Assembly: GCF_000337675.1 (NCBI RefSeq)
Contig: NZ_AOIB01000021.1
Span: forward strand, 99,135 to 163,134
Direction of reading: 5' to 3'
DNA length: 64,000 nt
Source: Natronococcus amylolyticus DSM 10524
GTDB taxonomy: Archaea; Halobacteriota; Halobacteria; Halobacteriales; Natrialbaceae
The first letter of the stretch is position 1. Every line of letters begins with the position of its first letter. The position numbers and the translations under genes are program-made. Below, one piece after another: positions 43,283 through 52,532 of the stretch. A model generated the notes under the pieces. The model had not been told where the DNA came from, did no database searches, and saw nothing but the letters and a program-made list of their open reading frames with translations.

Positions 43283-44206
43283 TCAACCGAAGGTCTTCTC
43301 AAGCGGCGGGACGACCTGCTTTTTCCGGGACATAACGCCGGGCAAAAACGCTCCCCGATCCGTGAACGAGGTGTCGAGAGCATCTTCTACGGCCTCCGTA
43401 TGGCTGCCAGCTATGAGGGCGATGGATTCCTCCCCAAGGACGTCCGTGACGAGCAATAGAAGCACGTCGAAGTCCCGCTCAGAAACGATTTCGTCCATCG
43501 CAGCGAGTATAGCATCCCGCTGATCCAACACCACCTCCTGCTCTACGGTTTCGATCTGTCCGATTCCCACCTGATTCGATCCGAACTCGAATTCTTTGAA
43601 GTCACTCAGCACCATTTCTCGAGGCTGTTTCTCCCCGAGCTTGCTTTTCTGTTGCAGCAGCTCTTTGCCGTACTCCTCGTGGTCCACATCGGCCGTTTCC
43701 GCCAGTCGCTCGACTATACTCCGATCCGTTTCGGTAGTCGTCGGGGATCGGAGCACAACGGTATCGCTCAACAGCCCGCTGAGCAGCAGGCCGGCAGTCT
43801 CGGTCTCGATCGTCTCGCCCGCTTCGTCGTACAGGTGCGTGAGGATAGTAGCGGTGGATCCAACCGGTTCGGTTCGGAAGAAGATGGGATCGCTGGTCTG
43901 TACGTCACCGATTCGATGGTGGTCCACGACCTCGACGATCTCGGCACCGCGCGCGCCGGACACGGCCTGACTGTACTCGTTATGATCGACGAGGATCAGC
44001 CGGTCCCCCGCTGCATCATCGATGAGAGTGGGGGTTTCGACGTCCCACCGATCAAGGACGAACCGGGTCTCCGGGTTCACCGCACCGGCCCGCGCCGGGA
44101 CCACATCCGCTCCCTGTGCCTGCTTCAGCCGTGCATACGCGAGGGCAGAGCAGATAGTGTCAGTGTCCGGCTGTTGATGACCAATAACGTAGATGGGGTT
44201 TGCCAT
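43283..44206 (-). CDS. ppaC: Manganese-dependent inorganic pyrophosphatase
   Basis: 307-aa DHH family II pyrophosphatase hydrolysing PPi. Metal motif 1 YVIGHQQPDTDTICSA, motif 2 LILVDHNEY, motif 3 VEVVDHHRIG, and the C-terminal DHHA2 domain with AGSHTEAVEDAL and RKKQVVPPLEKTF (the phosphate-binding RKKQ) are all seen. TATA-like catatagtt lies about 30 bp upstream of the ATG at 44206. The gene seems lower in GC and uses more A/T third bases than its neighbours, a possible sign of transfer. Confident in function. Confidence 0.94.
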   Translation of the reverse strand: MANPIYVIGHQQPDTDTICSALAYARLKQAQGADVVPARAGAVNPETRFVLDRWDVETPTLIDDAAGDRLILVDHNEYSQAVSGARGAEIVEVVDHHRIGDVQTSDPIFFRTEPVGSTATILTHLYDEAGETIETETAGLLLSGLLSDTVVLRSPTTTETDRSIVERLAETADVDHEEYGKELLQQKSKLGEKQPREMVLSDFKEFEFGSNQVGIGQIETVEQEVVLDQRDAILAAMDEIVSERDFDVLLLLVTDVLGEESIALIAGSHTEAVEDALDTSFTDRGAFLPGVMSRKKQVVPPLEKTFG

Positions 44207-44402
44207 AGCCGCTGTATCGTACCCTCGTTAAAAACTATATGCCATACCGTTCTGGTGGATGGCTCGTTTCCCGTTCCTGTCTCTGCTCTACCGAACAATC
44301 GCTTGCTTGCTGAATTCGCGTCCTGTATTCCGCACGGCTCCTTTGCTCCATTAGTTGATGGAAGAGACAGCGTTAGGTGCGTACCCCCTGCGTGACCTCC
44401 TC

Positions 44403-44420
44403 CTCGCCGTAAACGGCGAG
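44403..44420. repeat. 7-bp GC hairpin, possible IS-end relic
   Basis: CTCGCCG (44403-44409) and CGGCGAG (44414-44420) with a TAAA loop. Hairpins of this style occur at ends of IS200/IS605-like elements in haloarchaea, so it may be a scar; no transposase is nearby. Weak call. Confidence 0.3.
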
Positions 44421-44650
44421 ATTCTCTCCTCGAAGAAAGATAGCGAATCGACCAATTCGGATTCGACAACGGAACCGCATTACCCACCACTGTGACACTA
44501 CTGTGATATGGCGATCTCGAGGTCGCGTTCGTCGCCCTCGTCGGCGCTCGCGAGGATCGCGCCCCGGTCTTGCCGAGGGAACGCCGTCGTTGGTTGCCTG
44601 GACGGTGACGAGAGTCTGTACGGCGAGAACGACGGTTCAGAAAACTCCCT

Positions 44651-44685
44651 GCTATAGCTCTACTTTGTGGCCAGAGATACTTAAA
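44651..44685 (+). repeat. 35-bp promoter-like repeat, copy 1
   Basis: Reads gctatagctctactttgtgg... and ends in ttaaa; matches the copy at 44810-44844 in 28 of 35 bases. The terminal acttaaa resembles a TATA box on the plus strand, but no ORF starts about 25-30 bp downstream. Confidence 0.5.
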
Positions 44686-44809
44686 GAACGAACGGTGTCG
44701 GCTCCGACTCGACTCTCACAGTTGATTTGATCCCGAACTGTCGTCGTTGAGCTCGCGGACTGCTGCTCGGAACAGTGATCGGAACCGAAATTCGAGAAAA
44801 CGACTTCCT

Positions 44810-44844
44810 ACTATATCTCTACCTTGTAGCCAGAAGCACTTAAA
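44810..44844 (+). repeat. 35-bp promoter-like repeat, copy 2
   Basis: Reads actatatctctaccttgtag... and ends in ttaaa, 159 bp after copy 1 and with the same orientation. It ends 35 bp before the end of ureF on the other strand. Promoter for an unseen RNA, or a duplicated relic. Confidence 0.5.
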
Positions 44845-44879
44845 CGAAAATCCCCACACCGAACGGTCCGAGAACCCGT

Positions 44880-45617
44880 TCAGCTCATGAACAGCCGTCG
44901 TCCGGCCCGTTCGTGGCGCATCCCCATGATCTCGGCCAGCGGGGCGAACGAGGTCATCGCGGCGACGTCGTCGTCGACGTGGCGCTCGCAGACGGCCTCG
45001 ATCACGGACTCGAGATCGGCGAGCACCGTCTGAATCTCCGTGTGGCCGAACCGGCCGAGTCGCTGGGCCGCCCCGAGCAACCCCGTCACGAACGAGTAGG
45101 CGTGAGTCAGACAGGCCTCGAGTCGCGGGAGGCCCCGATCGGCGGCGACGACGCCGAAGACGACCGGGTAGTGTCCCGGTGTTTCGTCGCGGTCGACGGC
45201 GTCCGCGACGGCTGTAGCGAACTCCCCGGAGTCTCCGTCGGCGACACCGCTGTCCGGGTCGTTCCCCTCGAGTTCGCCAGCGAGCAACAGCTCACAGAGC
45301 TTCGCGCCCGCTTTCGTCGAACTCTCACGAAACTCGCGGGGCATCGTCACGGCGTGCAGGCGTTCGTCGACGGCGAGCAGTCGGTCGAGGTCCTTGGCCC
45401 GCGCCGCGGCGTGGGCGTTCGCCAGCGCGACGGTCTCGCAGGGGCCGACGACCCGCCGGAGGTAGGCCGCGAGTAGTGCTCGAAGATCGTCACCGTCCTC
45501 GATTCGATCCTCGTTTATGTACTGCTCGAGGCCGTAGGAAGCCGTGTAGCCACCGACGGGGAGAAACGAGTCCCCGAGTCGCAGGGCGGTCAGGAACGCT
45601 CCTGGCTCAGTTTCCAT
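44880..45617 (-). CDS. ureF: Urease accessory protein UreF
   Basis: 245-aa chaperone that with UreD and UreG delivers Ni and CO2 to the urease active site. Features: FLTALRLGDSFLPVGGYTASYGLEQYI at the N-terminus (UreF signature), a VALANAHAAARAKDLDRLLAVDERLHA stretch and the C-terminal helical end MGMRHERAGRRLFMS. Start is ATG 45617, inside the 3' end of ureE (overlap 11 nt). Last gene of the ureBCAGDEF operon. Confidence 0.94.
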   Translation of the reverse strand: METEPGAFLTALRLGDSFLPVGGYTASYGLEQYINEDRIEDGDDLRALLAAYLRRVVGPCETVALANAHAAARAKDLDRLLAVDERLHAVTMPREFRESSTKAGAKLCELLLAGELEGNDPDSGVADGDSGEFATAVADAVDRDETPGHYPVVFGVVAADRGLPRLEACLTHAYSFVTGLLGAAQRLGRFGHTEIQTVLADLESVIEAVCERHVDDDVAAMTSFAPLAEIMGMRHERAGRRLFMS

Positions 45618-46287
45618 GGTCGTGGCCGTGCTTGTGATCCTGCCCGTGGCTGTGGTCGTCGTGGTCGTGATCGTGCCGATGACTGTGATCGCCGTCGTGT
45701 TCGTGACTGTGACCGTGAGCGTGATCGCCGTGGGAGTGGGAAAGCTCGTGATCGTCGTGGCCGTGCTCGTGATCGCCACCGTAATCCGCTTCACCGTCTC
45801 GTCGATCCGTAACGAACAGATCCGCCTCGACGGTCGTCCCCTTGACCTCGGCACCGGGAACGACGTCGCCCACGACCCGTTCAACGATGTGGCGGTCGGC
45901 CGCGAGCGGGACGTAGACGATGCCATCCTCGACGGCGAGATCCCAGTGCTGGTTACCGACGCGGTGGCCGAGTTCGACCGCGGCCTCGAGTGCGTCGGGA
46001 GTCGCGTCGAGCAGTGAGACAGCTATCGCCTCGAGGGGTTCGAAGGCGACGACGATCATCCGTTCCTCGTCGTCGAGCAGGACGTCGCCCGACGAGACGG
46101 CCGGTCGATCGAGGACGACCCCGACCTCGGTTCCTCGATCGGTCGTCGCCCGGAACCGGGATCGGCGCCGATTCTCGGCTTTCAGCACGACCCGCTCGAG
46201 TGTGCCGGCGTCTTCGTGGGCCTCGAAGCGGGCGGCGAGGTCGTCGTCGGCGTGAACGTTGCCGACGACGCCGTCGATGCGCTCCAT
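45607..46287 (-). CDS. ureE: Urease accessory protein UreE with His-rich nickel tail
   Basis: 226-aa nickel metallochaperone. The N-terminal peptide-binding domain is followed by the metal-binding domain (ELGHRVGNQHWDLAVEDGIVYVPLAADRHIVERV). From about residue 168 the tail is a His/Asp/Gly run with around 25 histidines, for Ni binding. Coupled to ureD by TGATG (start ATG 46287). Confidence 0.95.
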   Translation of the reverse strand: MERIDGVVGNVHADDDLAARFEAHEDAGTLERVVLKAENRRRSRFRATTDRGTEVGVVLDRPAVSSGDVLLDDEERMIVVAFEPLEAIAVSLLDATPDALEAAVELGHRVGNQHWDLAVEDGIVYVPLAADRHIVERVVGDVVPGAEVKGTTVEADLFVTDRRDGEADYGGDHEHGHDDHELSHSHGDHAHGHSHEHDGDHSHRHDHDHDDHSHGQDHKHGHDHGN

Positions 46288-47216
46288 CAGTACCGCCGGT
46301 CGGCCGGTATGCCGACCCCCAGGGTGTGTTTTCTCACTTCGTCCCAGGCCGCGCGAACGGCTGCCGTGACATCGGCCTCCCGACGGCCGAGGACGCGGAC
46401 GATCCCGCCGGCCTCGCAGGGTAACGTCGAAACGCCCGCGTGGGTTCCATCGGACTCCGCGAGCCGGTCGTCGATCGCCTCGACGAGGTCGGGGAGGTCA
46501 TCGAGCCAGGGCACGAACGCGTACAGCGAGCCGACGACGCCGTACTCGCCGACGCTGGCCGGGTCCTGTGGATCGCGCTCTGCGGGTCGCAGGTCGACGG
46601 CGTCGGCACAGACGAGTCGCCCCTCGCATTCGGCCTCGACGCGAGCGTGGTAGTGGTCGAACGCGAACGGCTCGTGGTCGCTCAGGCCGTCGGGGACGAG
46701 CACGTCGGCGACGACGACCGTCGCCTCCCTATCGAGTTCGATCGAGACGGTCTGGAGACAGCGCGCGTCCTCGTTGACGATCGTCGCGCCGGGGACGTAC
46801 TCGAGGTGACTGCCCGCCTCGGCCCGCAGCGTCGCCTCGAGGTGGGCGTAGTTCGCCCGCATGCTGTGGACCTTCGTCGCGCTCTGGGTCGTTACGTGCG
46901 CGCGCGCTCCCGCTCGAGCCTCGGCGACCAGTCGGTGGCGGTCGCCCTGGGCGACGCCGCCGGTCGGCTCCTGGGTGACCAGCGTCGTGAGTCCAGGTGC
47001 GGGATCGGTGTCGAGCGTGCCCGTCAGGTGGTACGGCACCTTCACCCGGTCGTGGACGAGCCGGGTCGGGTGCTCACCCGTGCGAGCGAACGTCGCCTCG
47101 AGCAGCCCGTTCTTGCCGGGGCCGCCCGCGGGCGCCTGTGCGAGTGACTCGTCGGCGTACGCTTCGAACGCCGGGGGGATCACCGCTGCCGTTTCGGTTC
47201 CGCGGGCGGCGCTCAC
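46287..47216 (-). CDS. ureD: Urease accessory protein UreD
   Basis: 309-aa scaffold UreD/Ure[15 protein letters not shown]... then [59 protein letters not shown], the family's conserved core, and [21 protein letters not shown] near the end. GTG start at 47216 overlaps the ureG stop by GTGA. With UreF and UreG it forms the activation complex. An internal Cys-poor composition fits the family. Confidence 0.93.
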   Translation of the reverse strand: MSAARGTETAAVIPPAFEAYADESLAQAPAGGPGKNGLLEATFARTGEHPTRLVHDRVKVPYHLTGTLDTDPAPGLTTLVTQEPTGGVAQGDRHRLVAEARAGARAHVTTQSATKVHSMRANYAHLEATLRAEAGSHLEYVPGATIVNEDARCLQTVSIELDREATVVVADVLVPDGLSDHEPFAFDHYHARVEAECEGRLVCADAVDLRPAERDPQDPASVGEYGVVGSLYAFVPWLDDLPDLVEAIDDRLAESDGTHAGVSTLPCEAGGIVRVLGRREADVTAAVRAAWDEVRKHTLGVGIPADRRY

Positions 47217-47833
47217 GCGAACAGCACCTCTCGGTCGACGTGGGAGATGACCTCCCCGACGCCCGAGCCGTCCTTGCAGTTGGTGAAGACGAACGGGTCG
47301 TCGCCGCGGACCTCGGTCGTATCGCGCTCGATAACGTCCAGGTCGGCGTCGACGTGCGGCGCGAGGTCGGTCTTGTTGATCACCAGTAGATCCGCCTGCG
47401 TGACGCCGGGACCTCGTTTCCGGGGGATGTCCTCGCCCTCGGCGACCGAGATGACGAACAGGAAGTAGTCCGCGAGTTCGGGGTTGAACGTCGCGGCCAG
47501 ATTGTCACCGCCGCTCTCGACGATAACGACGTCGAGATCGGGGTGGCGCTCGGTAAACTCGTCGATCGCCGCGAGGTTCATCGAGGGGTCCTCGCGGATG
47601 CCCGTATGAGGACAGGCACCGGTTTCGACCCCCTCGACGAGATCTGCGGGAACGAGATCGGCGAACGATTCGCGGAAGACGTCGGCGTCCTCCTGGGTCA
47701 TGATGTCGTTGGCGATGACGCCGACCTCGTAGCCGTCCTCGACCAGTTCCGGGACCAGTCGACGAACCAGCGCGGTCTTTCCGGAGCCGACGGGGCCGCC
47801 GATGCCGACCTTGGCGACGTCGCGGTAGCCCAT
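47213..47833 (-). CDS. ureG: Urease accessory GTPase UreG
   Basis: 206 aa SIMIBI GTPase coupling GTP hydrolysis to Ni insertion. P-loop [13 protein letters not shown] (12-20), the metal-binding CPHTG motif in [17 protein letters not shown], and NKTDLAPHV with D at the G4 motif. Start ATG 47833 sharing one base with the ureA stop (TGATG). Confident. Confidence 0.96.
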   Translation of the reverse strand: MGYRDVAKVGIGGPVGSGKTALVRRLVPELVEDGYEVGVIANDIMTQEDADVFRESFADLVPADLVEGVETGACPHTGIREDPSMNLAAIDEFTERHPDLDVVIVESGGDNLAATFNPELADYFLFVISVAEGEDIPRKRGPGVTQADLLVINKTDLAPHVDADLDVIERDTTEVRGDDPFVFTNCKDGSGVGEVISHVDREVLFA

Positions 47834-48273
47834 CAGTCGTCACCCTCCGTGGGTTCCGGACCGCCACCGGTTTGATCCGTCTCAGGATCGCCGGTGTGCT
47901 CGTCGACACCCTCCAAATCGAGCGCCGCACCGGGATCCGGATCGACCGTCTCGAGCTGCTCGCGCGTATCGGCCCGGATCGGATCGTGGACGGTGACGAG
48001 CTTCGTTCCGTCGGGGAAGACCGGTTCGACCTGGATCATACCCACGAGCTCGGGGACGCCGTCCATGACGTCGTCGCGGGTGAGCAGCTGGGTCGCCTCC
48101 GAACGGATTCGCGAGACCGATTTACCCTCGCGGGCGGCCTCGCAACACCAATCGGAGACGTACGCCACCGTCTCGGGGTGGTTGAGTTTCACGCCGCGGT
48201 CCTTCCGCCGGCGGGCGAGTTCGGCGGCCATGAACACCGTCAGCCGCTCCATCTCCTTCGGCGAGAGCATCAT
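47833..48273 (-). CDS. ureA: Urease gamma subunit
   Basis: 146 aa, longer than the usual ~100 because of an acidic C-terminal tail (about 105-146). Core signature [52 protein letters not shown] is intact. ATG 48273 (MMLSPKE); ATG 48270 also possible. It sits after ureC (91 bp gap) and before ureG. Forms the trimeric apoenzyme with UreB and UreC. Confidence 0.95.
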   Translation of the reverse strand: MMLSPKEMERLTVFMAAELARRRKDRGVKLNHPETVAYVSDWCCEAAREGKSVSRIRSEATQLLTRDDVMDGVPELVGMIQVEPVFPDGTKLVTVHDPIRADTREQLETVDPDPGAALDLEGVDEHTGDPETDQTGGGPEPTEGDD

Positions 48274-48364
48274 CGGCCGCTCACCTCGGGGACGGAGACG
48301 GGTCTGGTGTCGGGCACTCGGCTCGGCAACATTGTCGCAGTCGTGTGTAGGTGGATCATCGGAA

Positions 48365-50071
48365 TCACAGGAGGTATCGCTGGGCGAGGGGAAGTTCGTC
48401 GGCGGGGTCGCAGGTGACGTGCTCGCCGTCGACGGCCACTTCGAAGGTCTGTGCGTCGATCTCGATATCGTCCGGACAGTGGTCGTTGTGCAGCATGTCG
48501 GACTTGCCGACCGATCGGGTGTCTCGAACCGGCCGGACCGGCGTCTTCAGGTCGTAGGCGTCGCCGACCTCGTTCTCGTAGGCAGCGTTGCTCACGAACG
48601 AGATCGAAAGGGCCTGCTTCGCCCGTCCCTGGGCGCCGGCGCGCTCACGACCGAGGATCGGCTCGCAGGTCATCAGCGAGCCGTTGGCTTCGCCCATCTG
48701 GGACCAGACGGGGAAGCCGCCCTTGATGACGGCCTTCGGCTTGACGCCGAAGAACGCGGGGTCCCACAGCGCGATATCTGCGAGCTTGCCCGGCTCGAGC
48801 GAGCCGACGTAGTCGTCGATCCCCGACGTGATCGCGGGGTTGATCGTGTACTTCGCGACGTAGCGCTCGATGCGGGCGTTGTCCGCGTCGGTTCCCTCGT
48901 CGGCCTCGAGCGGGCCGCGCTGGGCCTTCATCTTGTGGGCCGTCTGCCAGGTGCGGGAGACGAGTTCGGCCATCCGTCCCATCGCCTGCGAGTCCGTCGT
49001 CATCATCGAGATGGCGCCCGTGTCGTGGAGGACGTCCTCCGCGGCGATCGTCTCCGCGCGGATTCGCGATTCGGCGAAGGCGACGTCCTCGGGGACGTCC
49101 GGGTTGAGGTGGTGACACACCATCACCATGTCCAGGTGCTCGTCGAACGTGTTCTCCGTGTAGGGCATCGACGGGTTCGTCGACGACGGAAGCATGTGCT
49201 CGAAGCCGATCAGCTCGAGGACGTCCGGCGCGTGGCCGCCGCCGGCGCCCTCGATGTGGAAGGTGTGGATCGTCCGGCCGTCGATGGCGTCGAACGTGTC
49301 CTCGACGAACCCCGACTCGTTCAGGGTGTCGGTGTGAATACAGACCTGCACGTCCATCTCGTCGGCGACGTCGAGGCAGGTATCGATCGCCGCGGGCGTC
49401 GAGCCCCAGTCCTCGTGGAGCTTCATCCCGCAGGCGCCCGCTTCGATCTGCTCGCGGAGGCCCTCCGGCTCGCTGGCGTTTCCCTTCCCGTAGAAGCCGA
49501 CGTTGACCGGCCAGTCCTCCGCGGCCTGGAGGAATCGCGTGATGCTCTCGGGGCCAGGGGTGCAGGTCGTCGCGCCGCCGCCGAAGCCGCCGCCGAGCAT
49601 CGTCGTGACCCCCGCACCCAGGGCGTGGTCGACCAGCTGCGGGCTGTTGAAGTGGACGTGTGCGTCGATCGCGCCGGCCGTCGCGATCAGCCCGTCGGCT
49701 GGAATCGTATCCGTACTCGGGCCGATCACCATGTCGACGCCGTCCATCGTGTCGGGGTTGCCCGCCTTCCCGACGCCGACGATCCGCCCGTTCCGAACGC
49801 CGATATCGCCCTTACAGACGCCCAACACGGGGTCGATGATCACGACATTCGTAAAGGCCCAGTCGAGGGCGCCCTCGGCCTGCGTCGTCCCCGGCTGCAT
49901 CCCCATCCCGTCGCGCATCGTCTTCCCGCCGCCGAAGACGGCTTCCTCGCCGGGCGTTCCGTAGTCGGTCTCGATCCTCGCCAGCAGGTTCGTATCGCCC
50001 AGTCGGACGCGATCGCCCTCGGTCGCCCCGAACAGGTCCGTATACTCGCGTCGCGAGAGTTCGCGGCTCAT
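48365..50071 (-). CDS. ureC: Urease alpha subunit
   Basis: 568-aa catalytic subunit hydrolysing urea to ammonia and carbamate. Ni ligands and active-site residues can be counted: H138 and H140 (AIDAHVHF), carbamylated K217 with H219 (GMKLHEDWG), H246 (CIHTDT), H272 (TFHIEG), H320 (MVCHHLNP) and D360 ([11 protein letters not shown]), numbering nearly the same as the Klebsiella enzyme. Coupled to ureB by ATGA (start ATG 50071). The bi-nickel site is complete, so activity is expected. Confidence 0.98.
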   Translation of the reverse strand: MSRELSRREYTDLFGATEGDRVRLGDTNLLARIETDYGTPGEEAVFGGGKTMRDGMGMQPGTTQAEGALDWAFTNVVIIDPVLGVCKGDIGVRNGRIVGVGKAGNPDTMDGVDMVIGPSTDTIPADGLIATAGAIDAHVHFNSPQLVDHALGAGVTTMLGGGFGGGATTCTPGPESITRFLQAAEDWPVNVGFYGKGNASEPEGLREQIEAGACGMKLHEDWGSTPAAIDTCLDVADEMDVQVCIHTDTLNESGFVEDTFDAIDGRTIHTFHIEGAGGGHAPDVLELIGFEHMLPSSTNPSMPYTENTFDEHLDMVMVCHHLNPDVPEDVAFAESRIRAETIAAEDVLHDTGAISMMTTDSQAMGRMAELVSRTWQTAHKMKAQRGPLEADEGTDADNARIERYVAKYTINPAITSGIDDYVGSLEPGKLADIALWDPAFFGVKPKAVIKGGFPVWSQMGEANGSLMTCEPILGRERAGAQGRAKQALSISFVSNAAYENEVGDAYDLKTPVRPVRDTRSVGKSDMLHNDHCPDDIEIDAQTFEVAVDGEHVTCDPADELPLAQRYLL

Positions 50072-50481
50072 GGCTCGTCGTTCCCCGCCGCCGAGTCCTC
50101 CGCGTCGATCCCGAGGAAACCCCGTTCCCGAGCCCGCTCGAGCGCTCGCTCTCGGACGTCCTCGTCGTCGAGCGGGCCGTCGACCAGCCCGCTCATCCCG
50201 CGAACGATCCGGTCGCCGCCGATCGCGACGAGTTCGACCTCCCGCTCCTGGCCCGGTTCGAATCGAACCGCCGTTCCCGCCGGCACGTTCAGCCGAAACC
50301 CGTACGACCGTTCCCGGTCGAACCGCAGTCCCGGGTTGACCTCGAAGAAGTGAAAGTGCGAGCCGACCTGTACCGGTCGATCCCCGGTGTTCTCGGCCGT
50401 GACGGTCGTCGTCTCCCGTCCCTCATTGATTTGAACCGGGTCGTCGGCCGGCAGCAACTCGCCCGGGACGATCCCGCTCAT
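50068..50481 (-). CDS. ureB: Urease beta subunit
   Basis: 137 aa. [85 protein letters not shown] is the complete beta-sandwich of UreB, and an acidic tail follows. I chose ATG 50481 over 50541, whose 20-residue addition is basic and unmatched. First gene of ureBCAGDEF on the minus strand. Confidence 0.96.
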   Translation of the reverse strand: MSGIVPGELLPADDPVQINEGRETTTVTAENTGDRPVQVGSHFHFFEVNPGLRFDRERSYGFRLNVPAGTAVRFEPGQEREVELVAIGGDRIVRGMSGLVDGPLDDEDVRERALERARERGFLGIDAEDSAAGNDEP

Positions 50482-50672
50482 CGATCGATCACCGCGACGC
50501 TCGAGCGTTCGTTCATCACGCCGCCCTTCGAAAGGCGGCATCCTAATGCACGCTGTTACAACAATATTTGCATTTCATGCACGTATAGGCTGTTTTCAAG
50601 AGTATTCTCGTACGAGGTCTGTTTCAGATTCCGATCGAGGAGCGGAAACTGGACGGTTTCGAACTGATGCAG
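50482..50672 (-). promoter_or_regulatory. Upstream region of the urease operon
   Basis: 191 bp. Minus-strand TATA-like cctatac at about 50586-50592 would place the start some 80 nt before the ureB ATG. Two copies of atgcacg (50556-50562 and 50579-50585 regions) flank an AT-rich stretch with caatattt. No NikR-like GTATGA-TCATAC dyad is seen. Confidence 0.4.
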
Positions 50673-52055
50673 TCACTCCGCACCGAGCGCTTTCTCGAAC
50701 GCCGGCAGGTTGAGTTCGCGCATCTGGCCGAGGTAGTCGCCGTAGCCCGCTTCGTCCCACTCCTCGATCGTGCTCTCCATCGGCGACACCATCAGGGTGT
50801 CCTCGACGCTGTCGGCCTCCTCGGCGATCGTCTCGGCGAGGCGGTCGCCGTCAAAGTAGTCCCAGAGGACGTACTCGATCCCCTCCTCCTCGAGGAAGGC
50901 GACGGTGTCGGCGATCTCCTCGCTCGAGGGTTCGGCGTCGGGCGAGAGCCCGACCGGAGTCCAGATCTCGAAGCCGTAGCGCTCGCCGAGGTACTGAAAC
51001 GAGTCGTGGCCGGCGAGCACGACGGCGTCGTGTTCACGCTCCGAGAGGCGTTCGTCGTACGCCTGGTGGAGCTCCTCGAGTTCCTCGATGTAGGCCGCTG
51101 CGTTCTCCTCGTAGATCGCCTCGTTGTCGGGATCGAGATGGGTGAGTCCGTCGCGGACGTTCTCGACGCCGCGCTGAGCGAGGACGGGGTCGGCGAAGAA
51201 CTTGGCGTCGTACTCGCCGTGGCTGTGATCGTGGCCGTGGCCGTCGTCGTCCGCGTGGTCGCCGTGATCGTGGTGATGCTCGCCGACCTCGGTCTTGAGC
51301 ATCGGCGCCTCGTAGACGACCTCGTCGTCTTCGCGCACCTCGAAGGTGAGTTCGGCGAAGCCGTCGTCGGTGCCTCGAAGGATCACCGAATCGCTGTCGA
51401 CGTCGTACTCGAGGAACGCGTCGACGTCGTCACCTTCGGCCCGAACGCCGAGGGTGTACTCGTCGCCGAGGAGAATCTCCTCGCCGTCGTCGTCCTCGAC
51501 GAGTGCGGTCAGCGCCCGCTCCTCGTCGAGCGGGAGCGCCAACGGATCGTGGTGCCAGTGGCCGCCGTGGGCGTACGCGACCGTCTCGCCGTCCTCGAGC
51601 AGGGTGAACTCGCCGACGCCGAGTTCCTCGACGCGGTCGTCCTCGCCGTGACCGTGGTCGTGGCCGTGGTCGTCATCGTACTCGAGCAGGTCGATCCCCG
51701 CGAGTGCGTCGATCAGCGCGAGGTCGGATTCGTCCTCGAGTTCGGGGACGGCGTCGTCGACCCAGTGCTGGAACCCCTCGGCGTCGAGGTAGACGAAGGC
51801 GTCGGCCTCGGAGATCTCGGGGACGAGCGTCGACGGCGGCTCCCAGCCGTGGCCGTGTTCGCCGTCGGGGACGGCGTTCTCGACCGTCGCTCCGTCGCCG
51901 GCGACCGCGGCGGTGAACTCCGCGAGTGTAAAGAACGACGCGTACAGGTCGTCGTCCGGCGCGTCGTCGCCTGCCGGTTCGTCCAGACAGCCGGCGAGAG
52001 CGGCCGAACAGAGCCCGCCCGCCGCACCCAGCACGTCGCGTCGTCTGTAGTTCAT
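50673..52055 (-). CDS. Zinc-type metal ABC transporter substrate-binding lipoprotein with inserted beta domain
   Basis: 460 aa; typical ZnuA/TroA proteins are near 300. Tat-type RRRDVLGAAGG with lipobox Cys23. Two His/Asp-rich loops (about 130-137 and 260-280) flank an extra beta-rich region (about 142-257: VEELGVGEFTLLEDGETVAYAHGGHWHHD... to PMLKTEVGEHHHDHG). The second TroA half follows (KFFADPVLAQRGVENV to the end, with GHDSFQYLGERYGFEIWTPVGLSPDAEPS). Its ATP-binding and permease genes are absent here; it lies between urease and urt genes, so a Ni or Zn supply role is only suggested. Start ATG 52055. Confidence 0.8.
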   Translation of the reverse strand: MNYRRRDVLGAAGGLCSAALAGCLDEPAGDDAPDDDLYASFFTLAEFTAAVAGDGATVENAVPDGEHGHGWEPPSTLVPEISEADAFVYLDAEGFQHWVDDAVPELEDESDLALIDALAGIDLLEYDDDHGHDHGHGEDDRVEELGVGEFTLLEDGETVAYAHGGHWHHDPLALPLDEERALTALVEDDDGEEILLGDEYTLGVRAEGDDVDAFLEYDVDSDSVILRGTDDGFAELTFEVREDDEVVYEAPMLKTEVGEHHHDHGDHADDDGHGHDHSHGEYDAKFFADPVLAQRGVENVRDGLTHLDPDNEAIYEENAAAYIEELEELHQAYDERLSEREHDAVVLAGHDSFQYLGERYGFEIWTPVGLSPDAEPSSEEIADTVAFLEEEGIEYVLWDYFDGDRLAETIAEEADSVEDTLMVSPMESTIEEWDEAGYGDYLGQMRELNLPAFEKALGAE

Positions 52056-52532
52056 CGATACCCTTGCTCGCCACCGGTTCCTCATAGATCCCTCGTCTCG
52101 GGTAATACTGCTCAAAACGGCCGTTGGACTGGGTTTCGATGGCAGTAGTCGTATTCGATGTCCGTCCAGAAATCGCCGAAGACGACGGCTCGAACGTCGG
52201 CAGCGTTCGGTACAGAGTTTCGTCTCGTCGGGGGCTCTCCCTGCTGCTCAGAGGAACTCGACGGAGATCCTGAATCCGGACGAGCCCGCGTCCAAAATTT
52301 GAGGGGCGTAGTCTGGTTGCTACTCAAGATAACGTCTGTTCAATATTATATCATCATTACCGACAACTACCCATCGGGGGAGACGTTGTACTGTTGGCAG
52401 GGAACGTTTTTATATCAGTAGCGGAGTCCGACGAACAGAGATGATATCTGGACAAATGTCACCCGAATTCGGTTTTTCGGTTGACGGACTAGCATATTTG
52501 GCAAGCCGAAATACGTGTTCGGAGGAGTGTTC
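52056..52532. promoter_or_regulatory. Divergent region between metal-binding protein and urtA
   Basis: 477 bp. A 71-codon minus-strand frame at 52112-52327 ends ADVRAVVFGDFWTDIEYDYCHRNPVQ and is protein-like at its C-terminus; uncertain, perhaps a remnant. The urt TATA is tttttatat (52407-52414), so transcription should start near 52440, giving a ~93-nt leader. GGAGG at 52521-52525 sits 7 nt before the GTG start: a true Shine-Dalgarno site, unusual among the leaderless genes here. Confidence 0.55.

Larger units (their letters stand above)
44207..44879. other. 673-bp gene-free region with repeats
   Basis: Low-GC start (to about 44500), carrying the ppaC promoter and a CTCGCCG-TAAA-CGGCGAG hairpin at 44403-44420. 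A 75-codon plus-strand frame at 44503-44730 looks like chance. At 44510-44640 the minus strand shows a protein-like but unstarted fragment (GAILASADEGDERDLEIAIS), a possible relic. Two related 35-bp elements follow (separate entries). No gene is supported. Confidence 0.45.

Noticed and set aside
47894..50353. 819-codon open frame on the plus strand, antisense to ureA-ureC-ureB
   Set aside because: It is the shadow of strongly GC-biased urease genes; the composition (Val/Asp/Arg-rich runs) is typical of antisense frames, while the minus strand encodes complete, motif-verified proteins.
52112..52327. 71-codon minus-strand frame upstream of urtA
   Set aside because: Its second half is protein-like but the first is not, and no promoter or family supports it; left in the spacer description.
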